The translations under genes were made by a program, and so were the position numbers. A stretch of 64,000 nt of DNA, from the NCBI RefSeq assembly GCF_036370855.1, contig NC_088101.1:7804154-7868153 (forward strand), read 5' to 3'. This document shows positions 33,019 to 46,147 of this stretch, piece by piece. This DNA comes from Dromaius novaehollandiae. Taxonomy: Eukaryota > Chordata > Aves > Casuariiformes > Dromaiidae. Below the pieces are notes generated by a model that was given only the letters and a program-made list of their open reading frames with translations, was not told the origin of the DNA and did no database searches. Positions within the stretch are counted from its first letter, which is position 1. The number at the start of each line of letters is the position of its first letter.

Positions 33019-33665
33019 GACCCAACTCTTTCCCCCCCCGTCGCGCAGAATAACCGTCACTTCCGGCAAGGCACCCCACTCTAACGTCACGTACCACTGC
33101 GTAACTACCACCTAAATGGGCTCGCAGCCTGTCCCTCTTAAGGCAGGCGACTGGCTCTTTTCCTGTCACGTGCTTCTTTTCCTCATTTCTTATTCGGTGG
33201 CCTCGGGTGGTGGTGAGGCTGGTGGCTGCGCGCGCAGCAGCGGCGGCTGTTGGGGGCGGCGCCCCGCTGGGGTGTTGCTGCCCTCGCCATGGCGGTGCTG
33301 CTGCCCTGGCGTGTCCCGGCCGCCTCCCTCAGCCCCCGGGCCCTGCCGCTGGCGCCGGCCTGACGCCCTTCGCACCGCTCCCTTCTCGCCCCCGCCTCCC
33401 TGCCGCGCCGTGAAGCGGCGATGGCCGAGCCCGGCCTCGCCGTGCGGCGGAGGAGCCGCCCCGCCTCCGCCCGTAAGAGAAGCCAGGCCCCAGCGCAGCT
33501 TCACCACGCCGCCGCCTCGCCGCTGGCGAGCAAGAGGCTCAGCCCCGGCTTCGAGGAGGCCCCGGCGGAGCCCCCGGTACGGGCCGCCGAGGGTGAGGTG
33601 GGTGCTGCCCCGAAGCGGAGGGGAACGGGCAGGCAGGCGCCCCCCCCCTACCCCCGGGAATAGCA
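32790..33665. promoter_or_regulatory. CpG island, bidirectional promoter of MRPS18C and HELQ
   Basis: The two start codons (33018 minus, 33421 plus) are about 400 bp apart, head to head. Between them lie an ETS-type ACTTCCGG at 33059-33066, a CRE-like ACGTCAC at 33084-33090 and an E-box CACGTG at 33167-33172. No TATA box is seen. These are motifs typical of housekeeping bidirectional promoters. Confidence 0.85.
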
Positions 33666-36600
33666 GGGACAGGGTGTCTGGCTTCCCATAAAAGTGGACC
33701 TGCATGGGATTGGCCCGGATGGCCTTGCCCTGTACAAGCTGTAGATGCGCTTTGGTTTTAAAACACGATTTTTAAAAAAACAGTTACCAGTAGCAAGTAG
33801 TTGTATAGGCATAACGCTTATAGATAACTTTTCACCAAGGTAGAAATACTCATTCCTTTGAAAGTCAACTTGGGTATTTTTCATAAAAGAAATCAAGGGC
33901 ATGCTTCCCTACTAATTTTTAGATGATTTTTTGCATCTGTGGACTCAGCTATGTGAGTTCTCTTGTACAAACTGTTTTTGCTTTGGAGCAGTAATGTTTA
34001 CTATTTTATTCTTACAGTGTAATAATGACAGTGAAGAAGACATGTTTGGTGACTATGATAGCTTTTGCGGAAATGACTCTTTGTTAGCCCAAGTTGATGA
34101 TATGGAGCAGGTGTACCTGCGGGATAAAGATACAGATATTAAAGCTGCTGGAGAGTTCATGCTTGGGAATCCTCAGTCAGGAAGTGATCAAAGGAAACAG
34201 TCTGATTTTTCTACTTCAGCAAGTGCTGCTGTTCACAAAGTTGAAAGAGATGATGGTTTCCAAAGGAATGAAAATGACCTAATAGATAACAATGAAGAGC
34301 CAGGTGATGTTATTTTAGATGAGCTGCCATCATCACAATTTTTGTATCTTGAGGAAATGGATGAGCTTTCCTCTGCTTCCAAAAATTCTGCAGGCACAAA
34401 AAGGAATGATAACTACATGAATTCTTGCTTGGACAAAATCTCGAGTCCGTCTTTTTGTCATGTTGCAGAACAGAGGGATGGAAATACTGAAGTTTGCAAG
34501 GGCTCCAGGTGTGACCTGAGTAAACAAGAGAGTCTCAAAGATCATCTGAAAAGTGCTATGACTGGAAATGCCAAAGCTCAGACTCTGCTGGTTTCTAAGA
34601 CCAAGCAGCTTAAAGAAGCTGTTTTATCTAAAGAGATATGTGTTGCTAGAAAAACTATCGAATCATCTTCTGATGATATTGGCCCTTTTTATGGATTACC
34701 TAGTAAAGTAAAAGATCTCCTCAGACAATTTCGGGGGATTGAAACACTTTATGGTAATATCACTAAAGTTTTCTTCAAAAAAACAATCGTCTTGTTAACA
34801 AAGTGTTTCTCATTTGTTCCTTTTGTTTCTAAAAATTATTATTCAATAATGTTTCCATCTGTCATTATGGAAGCTAAATATTTGTGTTTTGAAGAATTTC
34901 TTAGATTGTTGTGACAGAATTTTTAGTTAATGTCATCCATCACAACTAAGAGAGAACTTAAGAAATGTTGGAACTCTAAAGGTGGAAAGATAAAGTAAGT
35001 TATAGCAATGTTTAAAATAAACCACATAAGAACATGGGAAAGGGAGTTGATCTTTAGAGGGTAAGGGAGGTTGGTGTGACATAGAAATTCATTTGTTGTG
35101 TGAAATACGACAAGGCAAAGGTTTTGGAAGGCTGGATCATTGGAATTTTTTAGAGTTTTATTAATGCAAAACATTCTAACGCTAAGCTTGTAATATTTTT
35201 TTGTGTTACAGATCATAGGCATTTAATTGTTCATCAACATGCACTGAAAAGAGGGTTAGTAATTTTCTTTCCAATTTTGCAGAATGGCAGCACGACTGCT
35301 TAACATTAGAGTCTCTGCAGCAAAGAAAGAATTTAATATACTCGCTACCAACCAGTGGTGGAAAAACACTAGTAGCTGAAATTTTAATTCTCCAAGAATT
35401 ACTCTGCAGACAGAAAGATGTTCTGATGATCCTGCCATATGTGGCTATTGTCCAGGAAAAGGTGTGGAAACACTGTTTCTGATATTGGTTATCTTCTGTT
35501 ATTCACATTGTTATATAGCTGCTTTTAGCTCTAATGTTAGGAAAGGGTCTTATTTCAAGCTTTTGTCAAGTTACAGGGAAACTACACCTAAAGCATGTCT
35601 GTGATTTAACATAAATATAATCCAGGAAGTGAGTAGCTGCTCTCTTTTTCTAAATCGGATCTGGATCTCAGCAATTTTATAGCAAAACATATTTTGATTA
35701 TTTTCTGAAATGCTGAGTTAATGAGTAATGTGAGCTGAACTTTGAAATATTAGTGCTTTGCAATGTTACCTGTTCTTCTGCAGGCTTACACATTTTCCTC
35801 TGCTATCCACCTTGCCAATGAAATAGTCTAGTAATAAAAGCTAATATTTTTATTGGATCTAATAAAAGTGACTTTTGGAGAACAGTTTTAATGCAAGGTT
35901 CATAATGTTTATAAGTGCTTTTGCAGTTGGAAGAGGCATAGCTAATATGGTTTCGCTTTCTCAGAAAATACTTCACTGGGATCTGGGTAGGCTGCATGCA
36001 TGTTGAATTTTGAGACAGTTGTGAAATCCAAGATAAGCATGAGTTTGTCCTCTAATTGATACTTCTGTATTTTATTATAGGTTTGGGGTTTATCAAGTTT
36101 TGGGGTAGAATTAGGTTTCCTGGTTGAAGAATACGCAGGAAGTAAAGGAAGATTTCCACCAATCAAGAGGAGAATAAAAAAATCCCTATATATTGCTACT
36201 ATAGAAAAAGGACATGCTCTAGTGAATTCCTTGATTGAAACGGAAAGAATTGATCACCTGGGTCTAGTCGTTGTAGATGAGGTTTGTTACAAGATTTAAA
36301 AAATTATTAGCAAATAGCAGTTTTTTAATTATTTATTGGATTTTGTTATGTGTGTTTATAATGAGATAATTAGTGTAATTTTAGACTACTGCACTAGTAC
36401 TTAATGAACTGTAAACTTGAACTGAAACAAAACCCTCTATTTTTGAAAGTTATTTTATTGTATTGAGTGAAGTATTTGAGTGCCATATCAGGGCAATAGA
36501 TTCTATGTTGAAATGTCTATCTTAGAGTGGTTGATGGTAAATTATTTAGCAATTCTTTGTCAATTTGGCTTCAGCAAATACTGGAGTAGACAAATGATGA

Positions 36601-39600
36601 AGTAACTTAATCTTAGGACATACTTTACAAATCCTGTAAATTTTTAACCCTGAAATTGTGTGGCTGGTAATGATAACTAAATTAAAGTATTAAAAGGAAT
36701 GCATCAAATCACTTTGGATTGGAGAACTGGTCTTCATTCTGCTTTTGTAGTAGTCCAACTGAATTCTGCTACTGCAGCTAGATTGGAGGATCCTGTTACA
36801 ACCTGTAGCATCTAGTGTAGGTGAACAGTATTTGTATACTACTTTAGGCTGACTGAGCTCATTTAAATACATTGGCTTCTAAATGGAAGAAGATTTAAGT
36901 TCTGCTTTTTTCTGGTAATAGTTGGCTGTTAAGAAAATATCATTACCTTCCATTGAAAACATTGCTTACAGCATGGATTGTATAAAATTGTTTTAGGCTG
37001 GCTAATGTAAAGATCTGTATGCTAATTCTTTACTGCTAGGAAATGCCTCTTTTTGTGACCTGTGTGTGATCTAACCAAATGGAAGGCAAATCTTGTTAAA
37101 TACACTTGCTTTTGAGTCTATTTTTCTGTGACTTTTGAATACATGTTGTTCTCGTGAGGTGATCCTTGTAGAAGATTAACAGTCAAAATTCGCCAGGTGA
37201 ATGTTGAAAGGAAGCCTGACACAGACTTTATTGTAATCAGAGTTGATAGTTTGTTTCCAGAAATATTCTTAGCCAGTAATCTCTCCTTTTCTTTTTTGTT
37301 TCTGTCCACAGTTACATATGCTCGGTGAGGGAAGTCGTGGCGCAACGCTGGAAATGACTCTTGCAAAGATTCTTTACGCTAGTAGTAAGTTACGGCTGCA
37401 GTTAACATTACTAAAATATTGTAGTGATGGAATAGCTAGAGAGAAAAGTCTGTTTTCGCTTTCTAGATTTTTTGTTGCTTTCGTTTCTTCTGAAAAGTGT
37501 TTTATTCAGTACCAATGTTTGTAATTTTTAACCTGTAAAGATGGGCTGAGTATTTTTGAGGCTTCTGTGATAGCTCCTCTGTCAGAAATTCTGAGTATTG
37601 TGTCAAATGTCCCCCCTTTGTTTGCAGAAACCCCTTAGCCCTTCCAATTAAATGTTTTCATACAGACTTTTGTGGGTTTCGAGATATAAGCCTGTAAAGT
37701 GATGAGTAAGTGTTTAATAATAAAGCTCAGGCTTTTTTAATAGCTATTGGATTTTTTTTTCTTGCATTTTCTCTGTATGCAAAAAGCACCATGCAGCCTG
37801 ATACTGAATCTCTGGACTGTTTCTCAGTATGTTGCAGCCTAGAGGAATCATCATGAAAGACGTTTGTTTAGCATCTTGTAGGGTGTTGAAATGCATGAAT
37901 CCTACTCACCCACATCTCAGCTCTTTATGATCAGTCTTCTGGAGTACACACACAAATGATAGCTTATGAATATTGTTGGAATATTTTTACTGTTAGAATA
38001 AATATGAATAAAAGGATAAATTTCACTTAACTCAGTTAAAAAAAAAGTTAAAGCAGTTTTGATATGATAAGAGGAAATGCTCTCCTTTCATTTTTGTGGA
38101 TCTGTAGAAGGAATTATTGGGAGGACATGTCTCTGTGTGTGCAGCTATCAAGGAAGACAGAAGTCTTTTTTTTCGGGTTATAAAATTGGTCATGTTTTTC
38201 TTCATATTTTTCTTACTAAAGGAGCTGCATTCATGATGAAATTTTGCAAACCTCAACTGATAGAAGCAGGTTTCTGCCTTCTGATGTTGTTGAGTGGACA
38301 GACATTCAGCATCTCCACATGAGGGATAGCTTTAATGGGGATTTACGTATTCTGGGAAAAAAAAATACAGAAACGAATTACTCTTTGTAAAACTTCATAT
38401 GATTTTAAGATGCAGCTGCTCAGTGTTTAATTCGTAAGATTTCTTCTTCATTGTTACTATTTATTTTTAAAAGCCAAAGTGTCAGGTTTCATGGGGATAT
38501 AACTAGGAAATATTACCTGAGATCTAAACATTAGGAAAAAATCCTACATCCACAATGTATTTCTTACAGCTCTAATTTCTTTCATTTTTGATAGTATTGC
38601 ATTATTCTGGGCACCCTCAATCAGCCTAGCTCGTGAGTCAATAGGCAATAAAGAAAATGCTTTTCTTAAATAATTAACTGAGCAGCTGTGTTACAGAAGC
38701 TGAGCACGGCAAAAAATTAATGTCAACTTCTCTTTTACAGAAAATACGCAAATCATTGGCATGAGTGCAACTTTAAATAATGTTGGAGACCTGCAGAAGT
38801 TCCTGCAAGCAGATTACTATACTAACAATTTTAGACCGGTCTGTACACAAGCTGCCATAAATTAGTAAATAGCATTTTTGACATTAAAATTACAGCAACT
38901 TTGTTAAGGTCATATCACAGAGTTATAAGAATGAAGTAATATGATGCCTGTTACTTGTTGGAATTGTATTGATACAAAAATCTTTACTACTTTTCATAAT
39001 TTGCTACACATACTAGTACATTGTGTGTACTAATGTATGTACAAGTGTAAGTACCTTTATACTGTTGTGATTACAGTACTGTTAAGTGATTTGTCATTTT
39101 AACTAAACCAAACTTAAACTAAGTTTTTAAATCATTACGGTTCATGTGATACAAAGTTTCTGTCACGTCCTTTCTTATATTTAAGAAGGCGCTTATTTTG
39201 TCATGTCAGATTTAGAAATGTTAACGTTTTAAAAAGAAACTGTTGATGGGGGAGTGTGTGCTTGTGTGTGCATGCAGATATATATATGTATGAAGTGTTA
39301 CGCTTTGAAAGAGACATTAACAACTCCTCAGTACCAGCTTAAAGATTGCAGAGGAGACTAGCTCATTTAGCTAATACTTTACTGCTTCTTTTCTTAATCC
39401 ACTAAGGTAGAATTAAAGGAATATATAAAAATACAAGATACTATTTATGAAGTTGACAGCAAAGCGGAAAATGGCTTTACTTTTTCACGTCTCCTTAGTT
39501 TCAAGGTAAAACCAAAGTGTTTAAAGTTAGTTTCTTTGAACTGTTTTTATGAAATTATTTTTTACATTTTTGTTTAGTGCTTTTACAACACAAATTACTG

Positions 39601-42600
39601 TAGCATGATTTGTTCATAATACCTATGAGAAAAATGGTAGCCCGGGGGGGGGGGGGGGAACCCTTTAACATACCAAATGCTTAAGTTTTTACTTTTTTTT
39701 TTTTCCTGCATTTTAGGATAAAGAGAAGGGGTATTCTCCTGTTTTTTGGCATGTGAGGAACAGTGGGCTTGAGTATATCAGTTACCTAACTGCTAAAGGT
39801 CATTGGATAGGTTTTCTCAGCAGTTAATTGCTCTTAGGCGATAAAAGGAGATATTTATTTGTTACCGATTTTTGACTGCATTCTAGGGATTTATTTTAGT
39901 CTTCTAGGGAAAAAAAGAGGTGACAGACCACCAGTAGCAAGTGACATGACTATGGGGTTGCTAAGTGAAACTTGAGCATTAAGGAAAAAATAAAACAATT
40001 GATTGTTGCTTCCCTGTGTCCCCTAGTTCAAGTTGGGTCTGATGCACTGTTTTTTAAGTGAGGAACTGAGAGTAGAGAAGCTTATCCTAAAAATTCTTAA
40101 AGTTATGTCATGTTAAAGCAAATGGGACTATTCTAGTGAAGCAGAGAACAGGTACTAAGTATTTGCTGGTTTTATGACTTGTAAGATAAAAATAAACGTA
40201 CATCAATCTGTTTTATGATAGTATTCTAGTAATCTGGAGAAAGCAGACCCTGACCACATTATTGCACTGGTGACTGAAGTTATTCCAAAATACTCCTGCC
40301 TAATCTTTTGTCCCACTAAAAAGAACTGTGAGAATGTGGCGTCAATGGTGTGCAAGTATCTGAACAAGTATGTTTCTCTCATTTTATTAATTATACATGG
40401 AGAATTTGGTCAGAATTTAGGATTTACCTTTGCTAGCATAAATGACCTTCCCTTGTGATGAGAACTAAATACTTTGAATATAGGATCAAAGTTATTAACT
40501 ACATAATTTGTCAGAAACTGTTCAAGGCTTCTTAGTAAATTTGTTGCCAAAACAATTTCAACTTTTGCCCAAATGAGTTGAGCAAATAAAGAACAAAGGA
40601 AGAGCACTCCAAATGCATGCAAAGAACCAGTGTATTTAATTTGTGTTCTGATGGCCCTGTTCTCTGCAAGTTACTTAATATATAAATGCTTTTTCTGTAT
40701 CACAATTGGTGCAGTATTTAGTCATATATATCCTAGTCCATTCATTATCTTTGTTTCGTACATACTTTGAGAATATACAATGTAAACTCCAATCCAGACC
40801 TCACTAACAAAGAAAAATTATAATGATTTATTTCATTTATGAAAACTTCTCTTTGGTTTCAAGCCTGATGTGATAAGCTTATAAGGGTCTAGCAGGTTAA
40901 ATTGTATTCAAGAAATTATATTAAAATATTAAGTTTCCCTCACCATCAAAATTGAAACCATTTTTGGTATTTTCATAAGCTTAACTTGCAGCTGATGCTG
41001 GTCCTCTTCCCATTCTTCAGTGCACTTGATAGCCGTATCTAGTCAGTATTGATCCCATTTATACCCATGCTTCCAAATAAGGAAACAGTTCTAATGTTGG
41101 GAACTTATTTAGCCGCGTGTATTACAAAAATAGACAGTAAGCATGTATTTCTTGTTTTTTTTAAGGTAGTTATTGAATGATTGAAGTCTAAAACAATGCT
41201 TTTCTTCCTCCAAGAGAATTTAGAGCTCACAGGGAGAAAGAAAAGCAAGATCTCATTAAGAACCTGAAGACTATTGGAAATGGAAGCATCTGTCCTGTTC
41301 TGAAGTACACCATTCCTTTTGGTATTGCCTATCACCACAGTGGCCTTACTAATGATGAAAGAAAAAGTATAGAGGAAGCTTATTCTGCAGGTATCCTATG
41401 TCTTCTTGCTTGCACAGCAACTTTAGCTGCTGGTGTCAACCTACCAGCTAGAAGGTTAGTCATTCAGAAATGTTTTTCATGGTTTCTTTCAATCTTGCAT
41501 TGTTAAAAAAAACTTTAAGTTGGAAATATCAGTGCTATTTAAGTATGCTTCTGCTTTCATTACTGAATTGCAGGACAAAATGATTTCATTAATGCAATTC
41601 TGGGCAGAAATAAGACCGCAAAGTTTGTTTATGAAGTGCGAATCAGTAGAAAGTCTAGTAGAATGCATAGTTGAGAAATACTTCTTAAAAGAAGATTAAG
41701 GAAGCTTTGAGATAGACTGAGGATATTCTTCAATATTTCAGTGATTTTACATAGAAGAAAGTCAGTGTGGTCCTTTAGATGCTTTCCTAAGAACACTTTT
41801 TAAATCCTGAAATAAATCCTTTATAAGGAGATAGAGTTTAAACAAATGGTTTAACACAAACGTGTAAGCGTATATCATACAATTCTTAGTTGCATGGCTG
41901 CCGTACTCTTTATGACCCAGGACTGTGTGCTCATAATCCAGTTTTTTGTGTATGTGTGTTTGGATAACACATCTGAGAGGAAAAACAATTTTCGTACAGA
42001 AAACTATTGTTTCTTTTCAGTATTACTGATCTGTGGTCAATCTTGCCTTTTTTTAGTAGGATTTATTCTGTATCTCAGTGGTTTTCAATCTTCAACTCAG
42101 ACCTTTGAATAGGTATAAATACTGTTCCCAGGGACTCTGCAATAAGTAAAGAAAAATGGCTTATTTTTCCAATAAACTTGAATTTGTTAAACATTAGCAG
42201 TTGTAGCCAAAACTGTTGATTTGCACTTCCGTTAAAACAAAGTTTGAAGATTGGTGTTGGGACAGGTATGCTTAATTTTTTTTTTGTCTTATTTTGTCAA
42301 CATGAGGCATATCTAAACTTTCTCTTAAGGAATAGGTATTCCAATTGTAAAATCTTACTGCTGCTTTAGTAGTTTTAGTATGGAGCATAACTTTCCAAGG
42401 GGCCTTTTTTTCTTTTTTGGCTTCCCCTCACCTATTTTTTTTTAACAGGGTTATTTTAAGAGCTCCTTATGTTGCTAGAGAGTTCCTGAAGAAGAACCAA
42501 TACAAACAAATGATTGGCAGAGCTGGTCGAGCTGGTATTGACAGTGCTGGTGAAAGTATTCTCATAGTACAAGAAAAAGACAAACAGCTGGTAATTTTTA

Positions 42601-45600
42601 CAGAACTGGTCATTTAAGTCCCCATAAGGTGATGGGAATAAGCTGATGGGATAGAGAGAAGGAGCTGAGCTTCTTAGTTTTTGTAACTTTTTCTGTTGCA
42701 AGTATTCGACTTCTGTTACACCTGTTAATTACAGGATTTTTTCTTATTACCTCTGTCATCTGTGGTTTAAGGTTTCAGACATTAACTGTAAATTTTAGAT
42801 GTCTACAGTTATTTTCTGTATAAACAAAAAAGTGAATATCAGCACTATAAAATGAGTGTGAAACTATTGTGTAAATGAAATATTTCCCCTGAACTAAGAT
42901 ATTTCTTGCTTTCTTTTTAGGTTCAAGATTTAGTTAACAGTCCTTTGGAGAACTGTTACAGCAATCTCCTGCCTGAGTTCACGAAGGGAATACAGAGTCT
43001 GTTGTTATCTTTGGTTGGATTGAAGGTATCAGTTAACTCTTTTCTGTAAATAATTTGAGAAGCATTTGAGAATGTAAAGGAATTCTTATCTGTTTTTTAT
43101 AGGAAAAGCAGATTTTTTTTTCCACACCTTAACTTCCAAGAAATTCAGCTGGCTTCTGATCAGATGAGGACGGACAAAGTTGTGATTAGTATTCTTATCT
43201 AACTTAGCTATCAAATAATGCTGTAATATTAGTTCTTCATGAGGACAAGGCCAAAATTATATCTCCCTTCTGATAAACAGTATTTATAATATTCCATTTT
43301 TGATACATGGTTTAGACTACCAAGAAGCAACAGTAGAAACAAAATAACCTAATGCAATAACTAGAATAATAGAACAGATGAACATATACTTCCATCAGAT
43401 CCTTTATAGGTAGACTGTCTACTGTTGTATTTGTTATCATGTCATTCTATATAGACATACAATTAACAGGATAGTGAAATGTCTCTGTGTTCAGTAAATT
43501 GTTTTGGATGGTTTTATGTTTCATGTTATGCATAATGACACTTGCATTATTTGAACATGCTAATCACTTCCAAAACTGCTATAGATTGCAGTAACCCTTG
43601 AGGAAATCTACAGTTTTATGTGCTGTACGTTGCTGGGTGTTCAGCAGCAGTTGCTGTCTAAAGAAAAGAGCCTCTTGGATATAATTAAAGAAGGGGTAAA
43701 AAATCTGATAGAAAACGGACTTCTAAAAGGAAAAATATCTGAAAAGGACCATAATTCCCAAAGTATACTAACGATTACACAGTTGGGTAAAGCTACATAT
43801 AAAGGTAAAACATTTTTTCATTCTCATACTCTCTTTATTTCAACAAAACCTTTCATCTCCATCTCCATTTGGCATGACTCCCTATCTTCCTTCTGAAATT
43901 GCAATGAAAAATATGTACAGTGCCTGTTTTGATTAAGTGATGTGGTGGACTGAACGATGATGGGAGCAATGAATAGTCAATGGCTGAATGTGGTGGGAAT
44001 GAACTGGAACACATCAGTCATGATGGAAGTCAGACCAGACCTGTACCAAAAAAATTAAGGATTCAGTGCTTTGATTTGGCGATTACAGTAAAAAGTAGTT
44101 CACATACTTGATTTACAGTGATGCGTTTTTATGGATATTGTAAACAGTGGGGGGGGGTTTCCTAGAAGAAAGGTAAAAGGGAAAGGAAGCACATGAAATC
44201 TAGGCCAAATGTGATCTAGAGTGAAGACAGTTTATCAGGAACTTCTGTTTTAAATCTCATAACATAAAGACAGATCATGGAAGATGATTGGAATAGGGTG
44301 TCCAAATCTCTGAAAGGCTTCTACAACAATGTGCAATTAAGTTTTGGAGCATGTTGCTCCAGAAGTTCGCTCAGGTCAAGAGAATTCATGAAGATTCTGG
44401 AAAAACATACATACATGTCAATTTGTGCAAGTCGGTGACTGCCTTTTCTCAGTTTCTCTGTTCTAACTTACTGATTATTACAACAAATACTCAACTTGCA
44501 GTTCTTCCTTTAATTTAGATGAGTTAAAAAAAAGACAGTCTCTGAATACTCTGTATAGTATGGATAGGTGCCTTTGGCCAAACAGTACACAGATTTCCAA
44601 ATCCTTGAGCTTTAAACTTTATTTTATCAACAATAGGCTTAGGCACAGTGGATGTTCAGTTTGGAGGGAAATAACTCCTATGATTAAACTATGCGTACTC
44701 AGATGTTGAGAGGACACGACCAATCTTGTGTTTGTTGCCAAAAGACTTTAAGGTAGTAATTGAGGTGCAAGGCTAACATTTTTTGGAAAATGTGGAAAAT
44801 AAACTGCCCATGTTGAAATGTATTTATCTATTGTATATCTGATAACTCTGTATACTTGTTTAAAATTGTAATAACTATTCTAGGATCTATAGACTTGGCA
44901 TACTGCAATGCTCTCTACAGAGACCTGAAGAAAGGCTTGGAAGGCCTGGTTCTTGAGAGCAATCTTCATCTTCTCTATTTGGCAACTCCATATGATATGA
45001 TTTATAACTGTAACCCGGATTGGATGATATACTTGAGACAGGTGAGAACTGACTTTCAGACATGGATCAAGGTATATATTAACTTTGCTCATTAATTTTT
45101 AAATTATCTAAACTATAAGGAAATGTAACCACTGGAGTAACAGTTTGATGAAAAGGTAATGGTATATGTTGTTTTATTTTTGGTCATACAGCTGAAGTGT
45201 GTTCAAGAGAAAGAATATGCAGTATGAAACTGATCTCTTCAGTTCCCAATATTCCACATCCTAGCATTAACCGTGGTGCTAGCCTAGCTATGACCAGAAT
45301 CTGACTGTTGAATGTTACACAAGAGTTCACCATAAACCATTTACACTTAACCATATCATCCTGGTCCTGCAAGGAAACCCTGGTTCAGTCAGTCATAAGC
45401 TGTCTTTTCCTTCTGATGCTGTTTTATTTCATCCTTGGTTTTGCAAGCAAAATCCACTAGTAAACCTAAGTCTTCAGTCTTTCCTGTTTCATATCCCAGT
45501 TTTGTCCTTAACTGCAGCTATAATTTCAACTGTTACCTGGTGACCCATACCTTCCCACGGACTGCTAGGGTTATATCAACCCTGACAGCACAGCCCTCAT

Positions 45601-46105
45601 CCTAGTCTTGTGCACTTTAAGATCCATCAATTGTTCAGGTATTCCCTCTCTTGCAAAGTGTAGTACACTAGGGACAGAAATAAAATATGTGGTTATATTT
45701 TGTTTAAGTAGGACAGTTGCAAAAGGGATTGAAAGTTACAGGCAGTTCAAACAGGCAAAGAAATTGCAGGTCTCTGACTACAAGCAAGTCAGTTTAATAG
45801 CTAGCCAAGCGTTAGATGTTTAAAAACACTATTTCACTTTGAGTAATAGACTTGTTTTCTCTAATGTGCTTCATAAGAACTAAATATCTGAAAATTCTTG
45901 AGAGATCTTGGAGTGTATGCAGAGCAATTGTTAAATCTGTAGAACATGAAAAATAGTTTCTGACTTGTTTGATTGTACAGCCAGTTACTTGTGAAATATT
46001 TGGTGAAACTGGAAGTAATCTTCTGGGTGATATAACCTAGTATTAGCATTGATTAACCTTTGAAGAGAGACCTTAAATCAAGGAGATGTTTTTATGTAGA
46101 TGACA

Positions 46106-46147
<42 letters not shown>

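Noticed and set aside
33116-33705. 191- and 171-codon frames near the start of HELQ
   Set aside because: Proline/arginine-rich shadows of the CpG island; HELQ exon 1 is the supported frame.
33931-34914. 327-codon plus-strand frame running through HELQ exon 2
   Set aside because: It is exon 2 plus read-through into both introns. The first codon is TTG, and the splice sites at 34018 and 34753 give the family match.
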